Notes: generated by a model not told the origin, from the sequence alone. Positions 1 to 6,777 are shown, counted from the stretch's first letter. The stretch: DNA of 30,503 bases from Thermoplasmatota archaeon (GCA_022848785.1 JAJISK010000003.1:1-30503); one strand, 5' to 3'. Numbers and translations are program-made.

Positions 1-160
1 TAGGGTAGCCCGGGATCCTGGCGGGCTCCAGTTACCAAGGGAATGAGTCGCAACGGGTTTGCTGAGCGGTGATGAATAACTGGAGCGATGACCCGATGGA
101 CAGCCTGTCCGTCTGTGTAGGCGTAACCCGCTGACGGGGGTTCAAATCCCTCTGCCCCCA
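1..160 (+). tRNA. tRNA-Trp (CCA), intron-containing, 5' end cut off by the window edge
   Basis: The window opens at tRNA position 8, so the seven 5' acceptor bases are missing. The D arm lies at 3-19, the 5' anticodon strand at 21-25 (GCGGG) and the anticodon CCA at 28-30. After the intron come A126 (position 38), the 3' anticodon strand at 127-131 (CCCGC), the T arm at 136-152 with loop TTCAAAT, the 3' acceptor strand at 153-159 and discriminator A160. CCA is not encoded; the next bases are CTCC, so the cca product encoded at 537-1892 would be needed. A bulge-helix-bulge can be drawn: 3-nt bulges 30-32 and 124-126, and a central helix 26-29 with 120-123 containing one mismatch. Cutting after the second base of each bulge gives exons ending at 31 and starting at 126, the usual 37/38 intron site. 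I infer an intron at 32-125. Confidence 0.93.
40..91 (+). ncRNA. Box C/D guide RNA inside the tRNA-Trp intron (targets positions 34 and 39)
   Basis: A perfect C-type box GTGATGA lies at 69-75 and a perfect D-type box CTGA at 62-65, separated by 3 nt. Degenerate partners are GGAATGA at 40-46 (C) and ATGA at 88-91 (D). The segment before 88 (77-86) is perfectly complementary over 10 nt to 25-34 of the same transcript; the fifth base upstream of the box, G83, pairs with C28, which is tRNA C34. The segment before 62 (54-59) pairs with 125-130; its fifth base, G57, pairs with C127, which is position 39. Intron-encoded guides for 2'-O-methylation of tRNA-Trp positions 34 and 39 are established in Euryarchaeota such as Haloferax. 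Here residue 39 is C rather than the U known there. Which box pair is C/D and which C'/D' is uncertain. Confidence 0.82.
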
Positions 161-177
161 CTCCTCTTGGAGGCTCG

Positions 178-435
178 CTAACTCTCTCCGCTCTCCGGAG
201 AGCTTGGACCATGAAATCCATTCAACCCCTCCCAGCGCCGGAGACGATTCTTGAGGCGCGGGAGGCCGGGGTGGTGCCGATCAAGGAATTCCACCTTCCT
301 CATGTACCAGACGGCGTGTTTCCGGTGGCCCTCCGCCGCGTAGAGGGTGGCCAGCCCGAAGAGTGCCTCGGAATCGAGTGGATCCTCCCGCAGCTTGGCC
401 AGGCACGCGAGGTATTCCGCCGCCTGCTCGTCCAT
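178..435 (-). CDS. Small TPR-like protein, 85 aa
   Basis: The protein is a short helical-repeat protein with one clear TPR-type unit: L-x2-L-x3-P-x4-A-L-x2-L-A-x-L-Y, then G-x4-A-V-x-Y at about residues 18-46. A basic helix and a Ser/Glu-rich tail follow. I start it at ATG 435 because GGAGG at 442-446 sits seven bases upstream as a Shine-Dalgarno; a TTG at 441 adds only two residues. It is transcribed divergently from cca and shares the TATA-like element at 469-476. Its stop is 17 bases from the end of tRNA-Trp. TPR units usually mediate protein contacts; no partner or specific function can be read from the sequence. A palindrome, CTCTCCGGAGAG at 191-202, lies in the last codons. Confidence 0.7.
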   Translation of the reverse strand: MDEQAAEYLACLAKLREDPLDSEALFGLATLYAAEGHRKHAVWYMRKVEFLDRHHPGLPRLKNRLRRWEGLNGFHGPSSPESGES

Positions 436-468
436 GGGCAACCTCCGGCCGCCGGTGGAGGGGGCCGC

Positions 469-476
469 CTATATAC
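469..476. promoter_or_regulatory. TATA-like box shared by the small TPR gene and cca
   Basis: CTATATAC is nearly self-complementary (GTATATAG on the other strand). Its centre is about 37 nt from ATG 435 on the minus strand and 65 nt from ATG 537 on the plus strand. Transcription starting about 26 nt away would give a very short leader on the left and a leader of about 38 nt with GAGGGG (523-528) before cca on the right. Confidence 0.55.
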
Positions 477-536
477 TGCGCGACACAATTCTCAGGAACC
501 ACACCATTCGAATCTCGCCCGTGAGGGGACAACCGA

Positions 537-1892
537 ATGAGCCTGGAACAGGAGATTCTCGCCGAGATCAAACCCACCCGCGAGGAGGTCGAGGAGACCT
601 TCCGCATCGCCGAGTCCTTGCTTCGTCGCCTGGCCGAGGAGGCTCGCGAGCAGGGCATTCCGGCGAAACCGCTGCTCGTGGGCTCGGTTGCGAAGGGGAC
701 CTTCCTAAAGGAACCCGAGATCGACGCTTTCATCGCCTTCCCTCCGGAGACCTCCCGAGCGGACCTGGAGCGGTGGGGACTCCGGCTGGGGCAGGTGCTC
801 GATGAACCCACCCTCCGGTACGCCGAGCACCCCTACACCCGCGGAGTCTACCAAGGGCTCGAGGCGGACGTCGTGCCTTGCTACGAGCTGGACCGACCTT
901 CCGCCCGCATGACCGCGGTGGATCGCACCCCCTTCCATTTCGAGTACGTGCGGGAACGCATGAGCGGGCCGCAGAAGGATCAGGTCCGGCTCCTCAAGCG
1001 ATTCCTGAAAGGGACCGGAACCTACGGGGCCGAGGCTCGGGTCCAGGGTTTCTCGGGATACCTCAGCGAGCTCCTGGTACTCCGATTCGGTACCTTTCGC
1101 GCGGTCCTGGGGGAGGCCGCGCAATGGCGCCCCCCGATCCGCCTGGCGCTCGAGTCGGGGACGTCGAGGCCCTTCGATGAACCCTTGGTGTTCGTGGACC
1201 CGGTGGATGACGACCGGAACGCCGGCTCGGCCGTCTCCTCCCACGCCCTCGCCAAGTTCATTTTGGCGGCCAAGTCGTACGAAAAGAGGGCCGATCGTCG
1301 CTTTTTCTTCCCGGAGCCGGTCCGTCCTCTCTCCTTGACGGCCCTCCGGAAGGTGGCCCGCGAGCGCGGCACGGCCCTCCTGGGTGTCGCCGCCTCCGCG
1401 CCCGACCTGTCCGAGGACGTCGTCTACCCGCAACTCCGGAAGGCGGAGCAGGCCATCCGATCGTTCCTGAAGGAAGCGGAATTCAAGGTGCTCAGGTCTC
1501 AGCCCTCTCTCTTGGAAAAGCAGTGGCTCGTGCTCCTCGAGCTGGAATCGGGTGAACTGCCCCCCGTACGCAAGCACGTGGGCCCTCCCACCTGGCTCAA
1601 CCACGTGGAGGCCTTTCGGGCGAAGTGGGAGGGATCCTCCCAGCGAGTGGCGGGTCCCTACATCGAAGGAGATCGGCTGGTGGTCGATGTGAAACGGGAG
1701 GAACCGACGGCCCGAGGGGCCCTCGCGAAGCGTTTGCCGGGGTTGAGCCTGGGGAAGGACCTCGACCGCGCCGTGAAGGAGGGCTACGAAGTCTTGGAGG
1801 GAGAGGAAATCGCCCGCGCCGGCTACCGCGGGCCGCTGACGGAATTCCTGCGACGCGAGCTTCCCTGGCAGGTCAGGAAGTATCCACGTTGA
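537..1892 (+). CDS. cca: Archaeal (class I) CCA-adding tRNA nucleotidyltransferase
   Basis: This 451-residue enzyme adds or repairs the 3' CCA of tRNAs from CTP and ATP. The nucleotidyltransferase signature GSVAKGTFL followed by EIDAFIAFP lies near residues 49-69. The E-x-D pair matches the Glu/Asp metal ligands known for the Archaeoglobus enzyme, and the third carboxylate is in EADVVPCYEL near residue 110. The C-terminal half carries the class I tRNA-binding domains, and the length is usual for the family. ATG 537 is preceded by GAGGGG eight bases upstream. Its last 20 bases overlap the convergent membrane-protein gene. The neighbouring tRNA-Trp lacks an encoded CCA, consistent with need for this enzyme. 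Confidence 0.95.
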   Translation: MSLEQEILAEIKPTREEVEETFRIAESLLRRLAEEAREQGIPAKPLLVGSVAKGTFLKEPEIDAFIAFPPETSRADLERWGLRLGQVLDEPTLRYAEHPYTRGVYQGLEADVVPCYELDRPSARMTAVDRTPFHFEYVRERMSGPQKDQVRLLKRFLKGTGTYGAEARVQGFSGYLSELLVLRFGTFRAVLGEAAQWRPPIRLALESGTSRPFDEPLVFVDPVDDDRNAGSAVSSHALAKFILAAKSYEKRADRRFFFPEPVRPLSLTALRKVARERGTALLGVAASAPDLSEDVVYPQLRKAEQAIRSFLKEAEFKVLRSQPSLLEKQWLVLLELESGELPPVRKHVGPPTWLNHVEAFRAKWEGSSQRVAGPYIEGDRLVVDVKREEPTARGALAKRLPGLSLGKDLDRAVKEGYEVLEGEEIARAGYRGPLTEFLRRELPWQVRKYPR

Positions 1893-2547
1893 AAACGAAG
1901 CTGCTGCGATGCCCCGCCCGGTCCTGGGCCTCTATGGTGAGGGTGTAGAATTGGTCCGCTTCCACGCCGGTGACCTCGAAGGCCCACTGCGCCCCCGAAC
2001 CCGTGAATATCATCTTTCCCGTGTCATGCTCACTTCCGCCGACCTCGACGCGCATCAGTACTTCGACGAGCTGCTGATTGTCCGTTACGTTGGCCAGGAC
2101 CTGGAAACTGGTGGCGCCTCCGAGGGCGAGCTCAATGGACCCGCCATCCAAGACATTCTCACCGGGCACCCCGGCATTCTGGATGACCGGCGGGGAGATG
2201 TCGAGGAACGGCGGGTTGAGCAGCAGGACCCAGAAGGCGAACCAGGCGAAGAGGTGGATGGCACCGTTGCCCGCCCAGAGCTTCCAGTCAAACCTGGACA
2301 GGTCAATGCCTGCGAACGGGTAGAGGTACCTCAGGCCGTACAAGGCGACGAAACCCACGAGACCGCCAACGGAGGCAAGTCCGACGAGGGTGAGGGTCCA
2401 GGACGCGAGGGCCACGGCAAAGGCGTAGCCGAGGGTGACCATCGCGGCCTTGGCGCCTTCTACCTCCCTCTTCAGGAACGCGACTTCGTCAAACTCTGGG
2501 ACCTTGAACGCGAACGGCTCCTTCTCCTTCCGCTTCTTCCGGGCCAA
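1873..2547 (-). CDS. Membrane protein with C-terminal Ig-like domain, 224 aa
   Basis: I do not recognise a named family. A very basic N-terminus (RKKRKEKE, residues 3-10) is followed by a short helix, then three probable membrane helices: about 35-55, 57-76 and 92-112. The last ~105 residues are a beta-rich, Ig/FN3-like module of the kind that opens with PPV and ends with the phrase TLTIEAQDRAGH, similar to Big-type domains that sit outside the cell. I choose TTG 2547 as start: TATTAA at 2571-2576 on this strand is centred 27 nt upstream, giving a leaderless mRNA. The open frame extends to 2685, but that stretch contains the promoter and a low-complexity proline/arginine sequence. The 3' end overlaps cca by 20 bases. 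Likely role: envelope protein (inference). Confidence 0.75.
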   Translation of the reverse strand: MARKKRKEKEPFAFKVPEFDEVAFLKREVEGAKAAMVTLGYAFAVALASWTLTLVGLASVGGLVGFVALYGLRYLYPFAGIDLSRFDWKLWAGNGAIHLFAWFAFWVLLLNPPFLDISPPVIQNAGVPGENVLDGGSIELALGGATSFQVLANVTDNQQLVEVLMRVEVGGSEHDTGKMIFTGSGAQWAFEVTGVEADQFYTLTIEAQDRAGHRSSFVFNVDTS

Positions 2548-2570
2548 CGCCTTTTGGAAGGGGGGGTGGC

Positions 2571-2576
2571 TTAATA
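2571..2576 (-). promoter_or_regulatory. TATA-like box for the Ig-like membrane protein gene
   Basis: Reads TATTAA on the minus strand and is centred about 27 nt before TTG 2547. This spacing is what places the start codon there. Confidence 0.55.
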
Positions 2577-2683
2577 CCCTTTTCCGGGGCCTAGCCAGGG
2601 GGGGTGGCCCGTCTGGGGCGACGGAGAGGGGGAAGCTTTTGCTCCCGGCCGCTATTATCCGATCCCCTCCCTGAGGGAATGCC

Positions 2684-2866
2684 ATGAAAGAGTCACGAAC
2701 CGATGAGGCCCTCTGTGCTCACGAGGATGTGGAGTTCTTGGGGGAGGACTCGAGTCGGAACCGGTACTCCCGGTGTCGCACCTGTAGAGCCATTCTGATT
2801 CACGACCAGGTCAAGGTTTGGGTCATCCGATCGGGGGGACCCCTGGAATCCCTCGATTCGCCTTGA
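2684..2866 (+). CDS. Small putative zinc-finger protein, 60 aa
   Basis: A 60-residue protein with possible metal ligands C11, H13, C31 and C34 (a C-x-H knuckle, then RCRTCRA), followed by a beta-like tail (ILIHDQVKVWVI). The layout resembles one-ribbon archaeal proteins, but I do not recognise the family. ATG 2684 has a weak TATA-like GCTATTATC at 2650-2658, about 30 nt upstream. It ends 53 bases before the AbrB-PhoU start. The protein could bind nucleic acid, but nothing proves this. The compact Cys/His spacing argues that it is a real gene. Confidence 0.55.
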   Translation: MKESRTDEALCAHEDVEFLGEDSSRNRYSRCRTCRAILIHDQVKVWVIRSGGPLESLDSP

Positions 2867-2896
2867 GTATATTCGAGCAATTTATGACCCATTTCG

Positions 2897-2904
2897 GTAT
2901 ATAC
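2897..2904 (+). promoter_or_regulatory. TATA-like box upstream of the AbrB-PhoU gene
   Basis: GTATATAC is centred 20 nt before GTG 2920, closer than the usual 26-28 nt. A second candidate, GTATATTC at 2868-2875, lies at the end of the small zinc-finger gene and would leave a leader of about 22 nt. Confidence 0.45.
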
Positions 2905-2919
2905 CATACGGTGTTCCTC

Positions 2920-3984
2920 GTGGAAAGCCGAAAAATCCAGAAAGTGGGCGTTTCGACGCTGACCGTCTCGCTCCCCAAAGAGTGGACGGAAGCGCAAGAC
3001 CTGCAGAAGGGAGATCAGGTCTTCCTCGAGCGTGAGGGAGATACCCTCCGGCTCCTGGCACCCGAGGGCGCGCGACGGAGGCTTGAGAGGCCCGCCCCCG
3101 AATACGTCATTGACGCCCAGGCCCTCGACGAGCCGGGGATGCTCGAACGCGTCATCGTTGGCAACTATGTCCTGGGGCGGGAGCGCCTGATCGTTCAATC
3201 CCCTTCTCGCCTCAGCAGTGCCCACCTGGAAGAACTGCGGGATGTCGTCCGACGACTTATGGGCCTAGGCATCCTCGAGGAAACGGGGCAGAGGGCCGTG
3301 CTCCAATGCTCCATCGAGCCGTCCAAGTTCCCCATCGACTCCTTGATCAAGCGACTCTACAGCCTCGGGAAAACGATGCTCCAGGACGCCATCGAGGCCC
3401 TCGTGACCCGAGATCGGACCTTGGCCGAGGAAGCCCGCCGGCGTGAGGACGACGCGGACATGATCTACTGGCTCCTCGTTCGTCTCATTCTGTCCGCCCA
3501 GCAGGATGATGCCCTCGTCACCAAGTTGGGGATGGAGAACCGGCTGAACAACGCGGGGTACCGCCTTATCGCCAAAGAGCTCGAGACGGTGGCGGACTGT
3601 GGAGATTCCGTGGCGGAAGCGGTGCTGGCTCTCCTGGACGCGGAGGCGGAGATGCCCCCTCGAATCCTCACCGCCTTGGCGACCCACGCCACGGAGGCCG
3701 CCGGCCTGTACGGGGATGGCCTCGCGGCCCTCATCACGCGGGACCTAAAGCTAGCCAATCGGACCGTGGAAGGAGGCCGCGAGATGGAAACGCGTCTCGT
3801 CAACTTCATGGCCCAGGTATTCGCAGAGGTCCGAGAGCCCGCGACCCTCCTCGGGCTGAAGACCATCGTCGACAACCTCTCGCGGATCGCCGAGTACTCC
3901 CACTCCATTGCGAACGTGGCCATCAATCGCTACCTGGAGCGGTCGACGCCCCTGTGTCATGTCGTGGTGGGGGAGGAGGCGTAG
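2920..3984 (+). CDS. PhoU-domain regulator with N-terminal AbrB/SpoVT DNA-binding fold
   Basis: 354 residues from GTG 2920. The N-terminus (ESRKIQKVGVSTLTVSLPKEW, split by eye into R-K-x-Q and TVSLPKEW) is the swapped-hairpin AbrB-type DNA-binding element found on archaeal PhoU-like proteins. The rest (from about residue 125) is helical with two PhoU-like helical bundles rich in D/E positions that bind metal in the family, e.g. ARRREDDADMIYW. Family members regulate phosphate uptake or related transport genes; no pst genes are in the window, so the target is unknown. The open frame reaches back to 2818 and contains ATG 2884, but homologues begin at M-E/x-x-R-K, matching GTG 2920. Confidence 0.88.
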   Translation: MESRKIQKVGVSTLTVSLPKEWTEAQDLQKGDQVFLEREGDTLRLLAPEGARRRLERPAPEYVIDAQALDEPGMLERVIVGNYVLGRERLIVQSPSRLSSAHLEELRDVVRRLMGLGILEETGQRAVLQCSIEPSKFPIDSLIKRLYSLGKTMLQDAIEALVTRDRTLAEEARRREDDADMIYWLLVRLILSAQQDDALVTKLGMENRLNNAGYRLIAKELETVADCGDSVAEAVLALLDAEAEMPPRILTALATHATEAAGLYGDGLAALITRDLKLANRTVEGGREMETRLVNFMAQVFAEVREPATLLGLKTIVDNLSRIAEYSHSIANVAINRYLERSTPLCHVVVGEEA

Positions 3985-4001
3985 CACCGGCTCTACAAAG
4001 G

Positions 4002-4008
4002 TTTATGC
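4002..4008 (+). promoter_or_regulatory. TATA-like box for the three-helix membrane protein
   Basis: TTTATGC, centred about 28 nt before TTG 4034, predicts a leaderless transcript and supports that unusual start codon. Confidence 0.5.
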
Positions 4009-4033
4009 ATCCGCGTCGGGTCGGTGACCCGGC

Positions 4034-4309
4034 TTGGCCGAGGAAGAGGTTGGCTCCCAGATACGTAAGCGCGCGATCGTCCTCTTCATCGCAATTGGCG
4101 TCTTCTTGTTGTGGCTAGGTCTCATCCTCATCACGGTGGGAACGGGCGACCTGCGGGACACGGGGAGGATCCTGGGCGTTACGGGATCCCTCTTTGCCTT
4201 CGTCGTGGCCTTGGCAGGCGCCCTCGGAAGCAAACGGACGACGGACTACCAAAACCTGGGCCTCCTCGTCGTGGCAGCCGCCTTGCTGTTGGTGGCCGTA
4301 GGCATCTAA
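4034..4309 (+). CDS. Small integral membrane protein, 91 aa
   Basis: Three predicted membrane helices: about 13-36, 44-64 and 73-91. Charged loops lie between (GDLRDTGR and GSKRTTDYQN). The start is TTG 4034, encoding M-A-E-E-E-V, 28 nt after a TATA-like box. I do not recognise a family. It ends one base before the convergent stop of PRPP synthetase, so the two genes are packed tail to tail. The function is unknown; a small accessory or envelope protein is all that can be said. Confidence 0.7.
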   Translation: MAEEEVGSQIRKRAIVLFIAIGVFLLWLGLILITVGTGDLRDTGRILGVTGSLFAFVVALAGALGSKRTTDYQNLGLLVVAAALLLVAVGI

Positions 4310-4310
4310 C

Positions 4311-5171
4311 CTAGGCGCTCGACAGCTTCTGAAGGCCCCGGGCGATCTCCGGGGCCACGGAGACGACGCTGTAGTCACTCGACACGGTGTCCGTCGCCAC
4401 CACTTCGTCGAAGGCCTTTAGCCGCTCCTTGGCACCGCCCACGAAGAGTCCGTGAACACAGCCAGCGATGACACCCCGTGAGCCCTGTGCCTGGACGATG
4501 CGGGCGGCGCTGACCATCGTACCCCCGGTGGAGACCACGTCATCCACGATCGCGACGCAACGACCCTTCACGGGGAGGGGCTTCCCCTCCGTCTCCACGG
4601 TCCAACTGTCGAGACGTTCCTTCTTTAGGTAGTCCCACGGCATCTCAATCAGTCCTCCCACCATCTCGGCGTGACGGGCCGCGTTCTCGTCGGGGGCCAG
4701 GACCATTTCCACCCCCAGTTCCCCAAAGCGGCGTGCGAGGGCGGGCATCCCCGTGATGTCCAGGGCCGGGATGTCGAAGTAGTCCATTACCCCCCCGTTG
4801 TGGACATCCACGGTGAGGAGGGCGTCTGCACCGATCTCTAACCGCTTGGCGATGGCCCGGGAACTGATGGCCTCTCCCGGGTGGAACCGCTTGTCTTGAC
4901 GCCCGTACCCAAAGTACGGCACGACCACGGTCACCCGGGACGGGGCGGCATCGGCGAGGGCGTCTTGGAGGAGGAAGAGTTCGAGGAGTTTGTCGTTGGG
5001 ATACGTCGTTTGGACCAGAGCCACGTCCTCGCCCGCAACGCCATCGGGAACCCGCACGTGGAGCTCCCCATCCGCAAAGGCCCGCACCTCGGCGAGGATG
5101 AGATCGGCGGGGAGGATGCGGGTTAGCTCCTTCGCCAGGGGTACGGAAGCGGAACCGCTCACGACCTTCAC
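4311..5171 (-). CDS. prs: Ribose-phosphate pyrophosphokinase (PRPP synthetase)
   Basis: Makes PRPP from ribose 5-phosphate and ATP for purine, pyrimidine, histidine and tryptophan synthesis. The 286-residue length matches archaeal enzymes. Visible motifs are the N-terminal SGSAS, FADGELHVRV, the flexible-loop segment YFGYGRQDKRFHPGE, the metal site VDVHNGG, and the PRPP loop VDDVVSTGGT near residues 207-216. I start it at GTG 5171 (M-K-V-V-S-G-S), where homologues begin. ATAATG-type TATA sequence at 5202-5209 is 34 nt upstream, leaving a leader of a few bases. The frame stays open to 5465 only as a shadow through the upstream methyltransferase. It lies 65 bases downstream of the HemK2-like gene on the same strand but has its own promoter. 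Confidence 0.96.
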   Translation of the reverse strand: MKVVSGSASVPLAKELTRILPADLILAEVRAFADGELHVRVPDGVAGEDVALVQTTYPNDKLLELFLLQDALADAAPSRVTVVVPYFGYGRQDKRFHPGEAISSRAIAKRLEIGADALLTVDVHNGGVMDYFDIPALDITGMPALARRFGELGVEMVLAPDENAARHAEMVGGLIEMPWDYLKKERLDSWTVETEGKPLPVKGRCVAIVDDVVSTGGTMVSAARIVQAQGSRGVIAGCVHGLFVGGAKERLKAFDEVVATDTVSSDYSVVSVAPEIARGLQKLSSA

Positions 5172-5201
5172 GGGACGACCGATGGGGAGTAGGGGTTCGT
5201 C

Positions 5202-5209
5202 ATTATAGG
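5202..5209 (-). promoter_or_regulatory. TATA-like box for prs
   Basis: Reads CCTATAAT on the minus strand, centred about 34 nt before GTG 5171 and inside the short gap after the methyltransferase stop. Confidence 0.55.
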
Positions 5210-5236
5210 TTCTTTCCGCGAGGAACCGGACCCGAG

Positions 5237-5803
5237 TCAGGCCGGGCGAAGGCGGTAGACGCGGATCTCGTCGAAGAACAGGGACTCCCTTCCCACCTCC
5301 TCGGAACGGAAGTCCGTCCGAACCGTCCGCAGGGCTTCGCGGTTCCGGGAGGAGAGGAGGAGGTAGATGGCACCCCCCTCCGCCAGAAAGGGTGGAACGT
5401 CCCGAAGAAACCGGAGGGCCACCTCCTCCCCGCCCTGCCCCCCGCTCCACGCGCGGTCGAGCCATCCGCCGCGGGGACGAAGCGGCAAGTAGGGCGGGTT
5501 GAACGCGATAGCGTCGAAGGTCCCGCGGAGCCCGTGGAAAAGATCCGCCCGTACGACATCCAATGTCGCATCGTTCTTCTGTGCATTCCCACGAGCGAGG
5601 GCGGTGGCGAAGGGACTGATGTCGGTCGCCACCGTCTGCGCCCTCCGGGCCGCGTGGAGGGCGATGAGGCCCGTTCCGGTGCCGATCTCCAGAAAGGACT
5701 TGGCCTCCCCCAGGTCGAGGGCGCGGAGGAGGAGGTAGCTGTCCTCCGCCGGGCGATAGACGCGGTCATTCTCTCCCACCTGGAGGGCGGAGTCCGGGTC
5801 CAC
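5237..5803 (-). CDS. HemK2/Mtq2-like glutamine N5-methyltransferase (peptide release factor)
   Basis: A 188-residue class I SAM-dependent methyltransferase. VYRPAEDSYLLL (15-26) is the opening typical of the short archaeal/eukaryal HemK2 group. EIGTGTGLIAL (about 39-49) is the SAM-binding loop, and NPPYLPL (about 103-109) is the catalytic NPPY motif for methylating a glutamine amide. Known members modify the GGQ glutamine of release factor aRF1; that substrate is inferred here. The start is GTG 5803, 27 nt from the centre of the TATA-like element at 5824-5833, so the message is probably leaderless. It is divergent from the rhomboid gene and shares that element. The length fits the archaeal family and not the longer bacterial PrmC with an N-terminal domain. 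Confidence 0.9.
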   Translation of the reverse strand: MDPDSALQVGENDRVYRPAEDSYLLLRALDLGEAKSFLEIGTGTGLIALHAARRAQTVATDISPFATALARGNAQKNDATLDVVRADLFHGLRGTFDAIAFNPPYLPLRPRGGWLDRAWSGGQGGEEVALRFLRDVPPFLAEGGAIYLLLSSRNREALRTVRTDFRSEEVGRESLFFDEIRVYRLRPA

Positions 5804-5823
5804 GCGGCTTCAGCCCAGCCAAG

Positions 5824-5833
5824 GTTCATAACA
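5824..5833. promoter_or_regulatory. Bidirectional TATA-like element between HemK2-like and rhomboid genes
   Basis: TTCATAACAG reads CTGTTATGAA on the other strand. Its centre is about 26 nt from GTG 5803 (minus) and 26 nt from GTG 5855 (plus). One element appears to serve two leaderless genes whose starts are only 51 bases apart. Confidence 0.6.
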
Positions 5834-5854
5834 GTTCCTCGCCCTCGTTTTGAA

Positions 5855-6736
5855 GTGCTCTGGCTCCTCGCCCTCGTCCTCGCGGTGGCCGCCGCTAGTT
5901 TCCTCTACCCCCTCCTCCGGAAGACCTATTTCACACCGCCCCTCGTCCTCGCGAACCTCGGTCTGTTCATGTTCTTCTTCTTGCTGGTCAACTTTAGCCC
6001 CGACCCCGGCCTGAACGACTTCATCGTCGTGAACTTGCTGTTCAAGCCCCAGGACCTCGTGGAACTCCGCCCCTGGACCCTCGTCACGAGCATGTTTCTC
6101 CATGCGGACCCGTTGCACGTGGTTTTCAACATCCTCTTCCTCTACCTCCTGGGACTCCCCCTCGAAGACCGAATCGGCGGTCGAGCCTTTGCGGGAGTCT
6201 ACCTCACCGCGGGCCTCGCGGCCGCCGGGCTCTTCGCCCTGGTGGAATGGGGGAACCTCGTGGCCGCCCTGGGCGCGTCCGGGGCCATCATGGGCGTTGC
6301 GGGCGCCTTCCTCACCCTGTATCCTCGCGATCGTATCTTCTTCATTCTCGTGTTCCTCATCCTTCCCCGCGTACCGGTTTACCTCGCGGTGGGCGTGGTG
6401 ATCCTCGGGGAAGCCCTCCTTCTCTTCTTCGGCGTCCAGACCAACATCGCCCAAGCGGCCCACATGGGAGGCATCGGCTTCGGCATCCTCCTGGCCACCC
6501 TCATTCGCGGTCCGAAGCAAGAAGCCTCGATTCCGACCGTCGCCCTCGACGATCTGGCCACGACCGAGGCACTTCGCGAAACCCTGGACCGGATCCAGGC
6601 GGAGAGCGTGGGGGAAGTTCGCGAGGCTTGGATCGATTACTTCCTCGAGAAAGCCCGGTGTCCCGCGTGCGGCGGACCTCTGACCCGGGCCGGGAAGGTC
6701 GTGACCAGCGACTGCGGCTGGGAACGACGGCTTTGA
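5855..6736 (+). CDS. Rhomboid-family intramembrane serine protease with C-terminal zinc-ribbon-like tail
   Basis: 293 residues from GTG 5855. About seven membrane helices are visible. The catalytic serine sits in ALGASGAIMG (about residues 142-151) and the catalytic histidine in AHMGGIGFG (about 203-211). HADPLHVVFN (about 86-95) is the conserved H-x-x-x-N region of helix 2. Family members cleave substrates inside the membrane. The cytosolic tail ends with CPACGG then SDCGW, a ribbon in which one of the four expected cysteines is replaced (T-S-D-C). The open frame runs back to 5534 through the methyltransferase, but the TATA-like element 26 nt before 5855 and the start of hydrophobic sequence favour GTG 5855. 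Confidence 0.88.
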   Translation: MLWLLALVLAVAAASFLYPLLRKTYFTPPLVLANLGLFMFFFLLVNFSPDPGLNDFIVVNLLFKPQDLVELRPWTLVTSMFLHADPLHVVFNILFLYLLGLPLEDRIGGRAFAGVYLTAGLAAAGLFALVEWGNLVAALGASGAIMGVAGAFLTLYPRDRIFFILVFLILPRVPVYLAVGVVILGEALLLFFGVQTNIAQAAHMGGIGFGILLATLIRGPKQEASIPTVALDDLATTEALRETLDRIQAESVGEVREAWIDYFLEKARCPACGGPLTRAGKVVTSDCGWERRL

Positions 6737-6745
6737 CCTTCGACG

Positions 6746-6753
6746 CCTTATAC
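6746..6753 (+). promoter_or_regulatory. TATA-like box for the HVO_0476-type gene
   Basis: CCTTATAC, centred 28 nt before ATG 6778 and just downstream of the rhomboid stop, suggests a separate, leaderless transcript that probably also covers pcm. Confidence 0.5.
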
Positions 6754-6777
6754 CCGTGCATGGATAGCGGACGTGGG

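Noticed and set aside
98..110. Hairpin GGACA-GCC-TGTCC as a terminator
   Set aside because: It lies inside the tRNA-Trp intron, before exon 2, so it more likely caps the intron structure.
705..1604. Long open frame (about 300 codons) on the minus strand inside cca
   Set aside because: It is a shadow frame caused by high GC content; the plus-strand product has clear enzyme motifs and the minus translation has none.
5172..5465. N-terminal extension of PRPP synthetase
   Set aside because: It lies within the methyltransferase gene and its promoter gap; homologues begin at the M-K-V-V-S-G-S position (GTG 5171).
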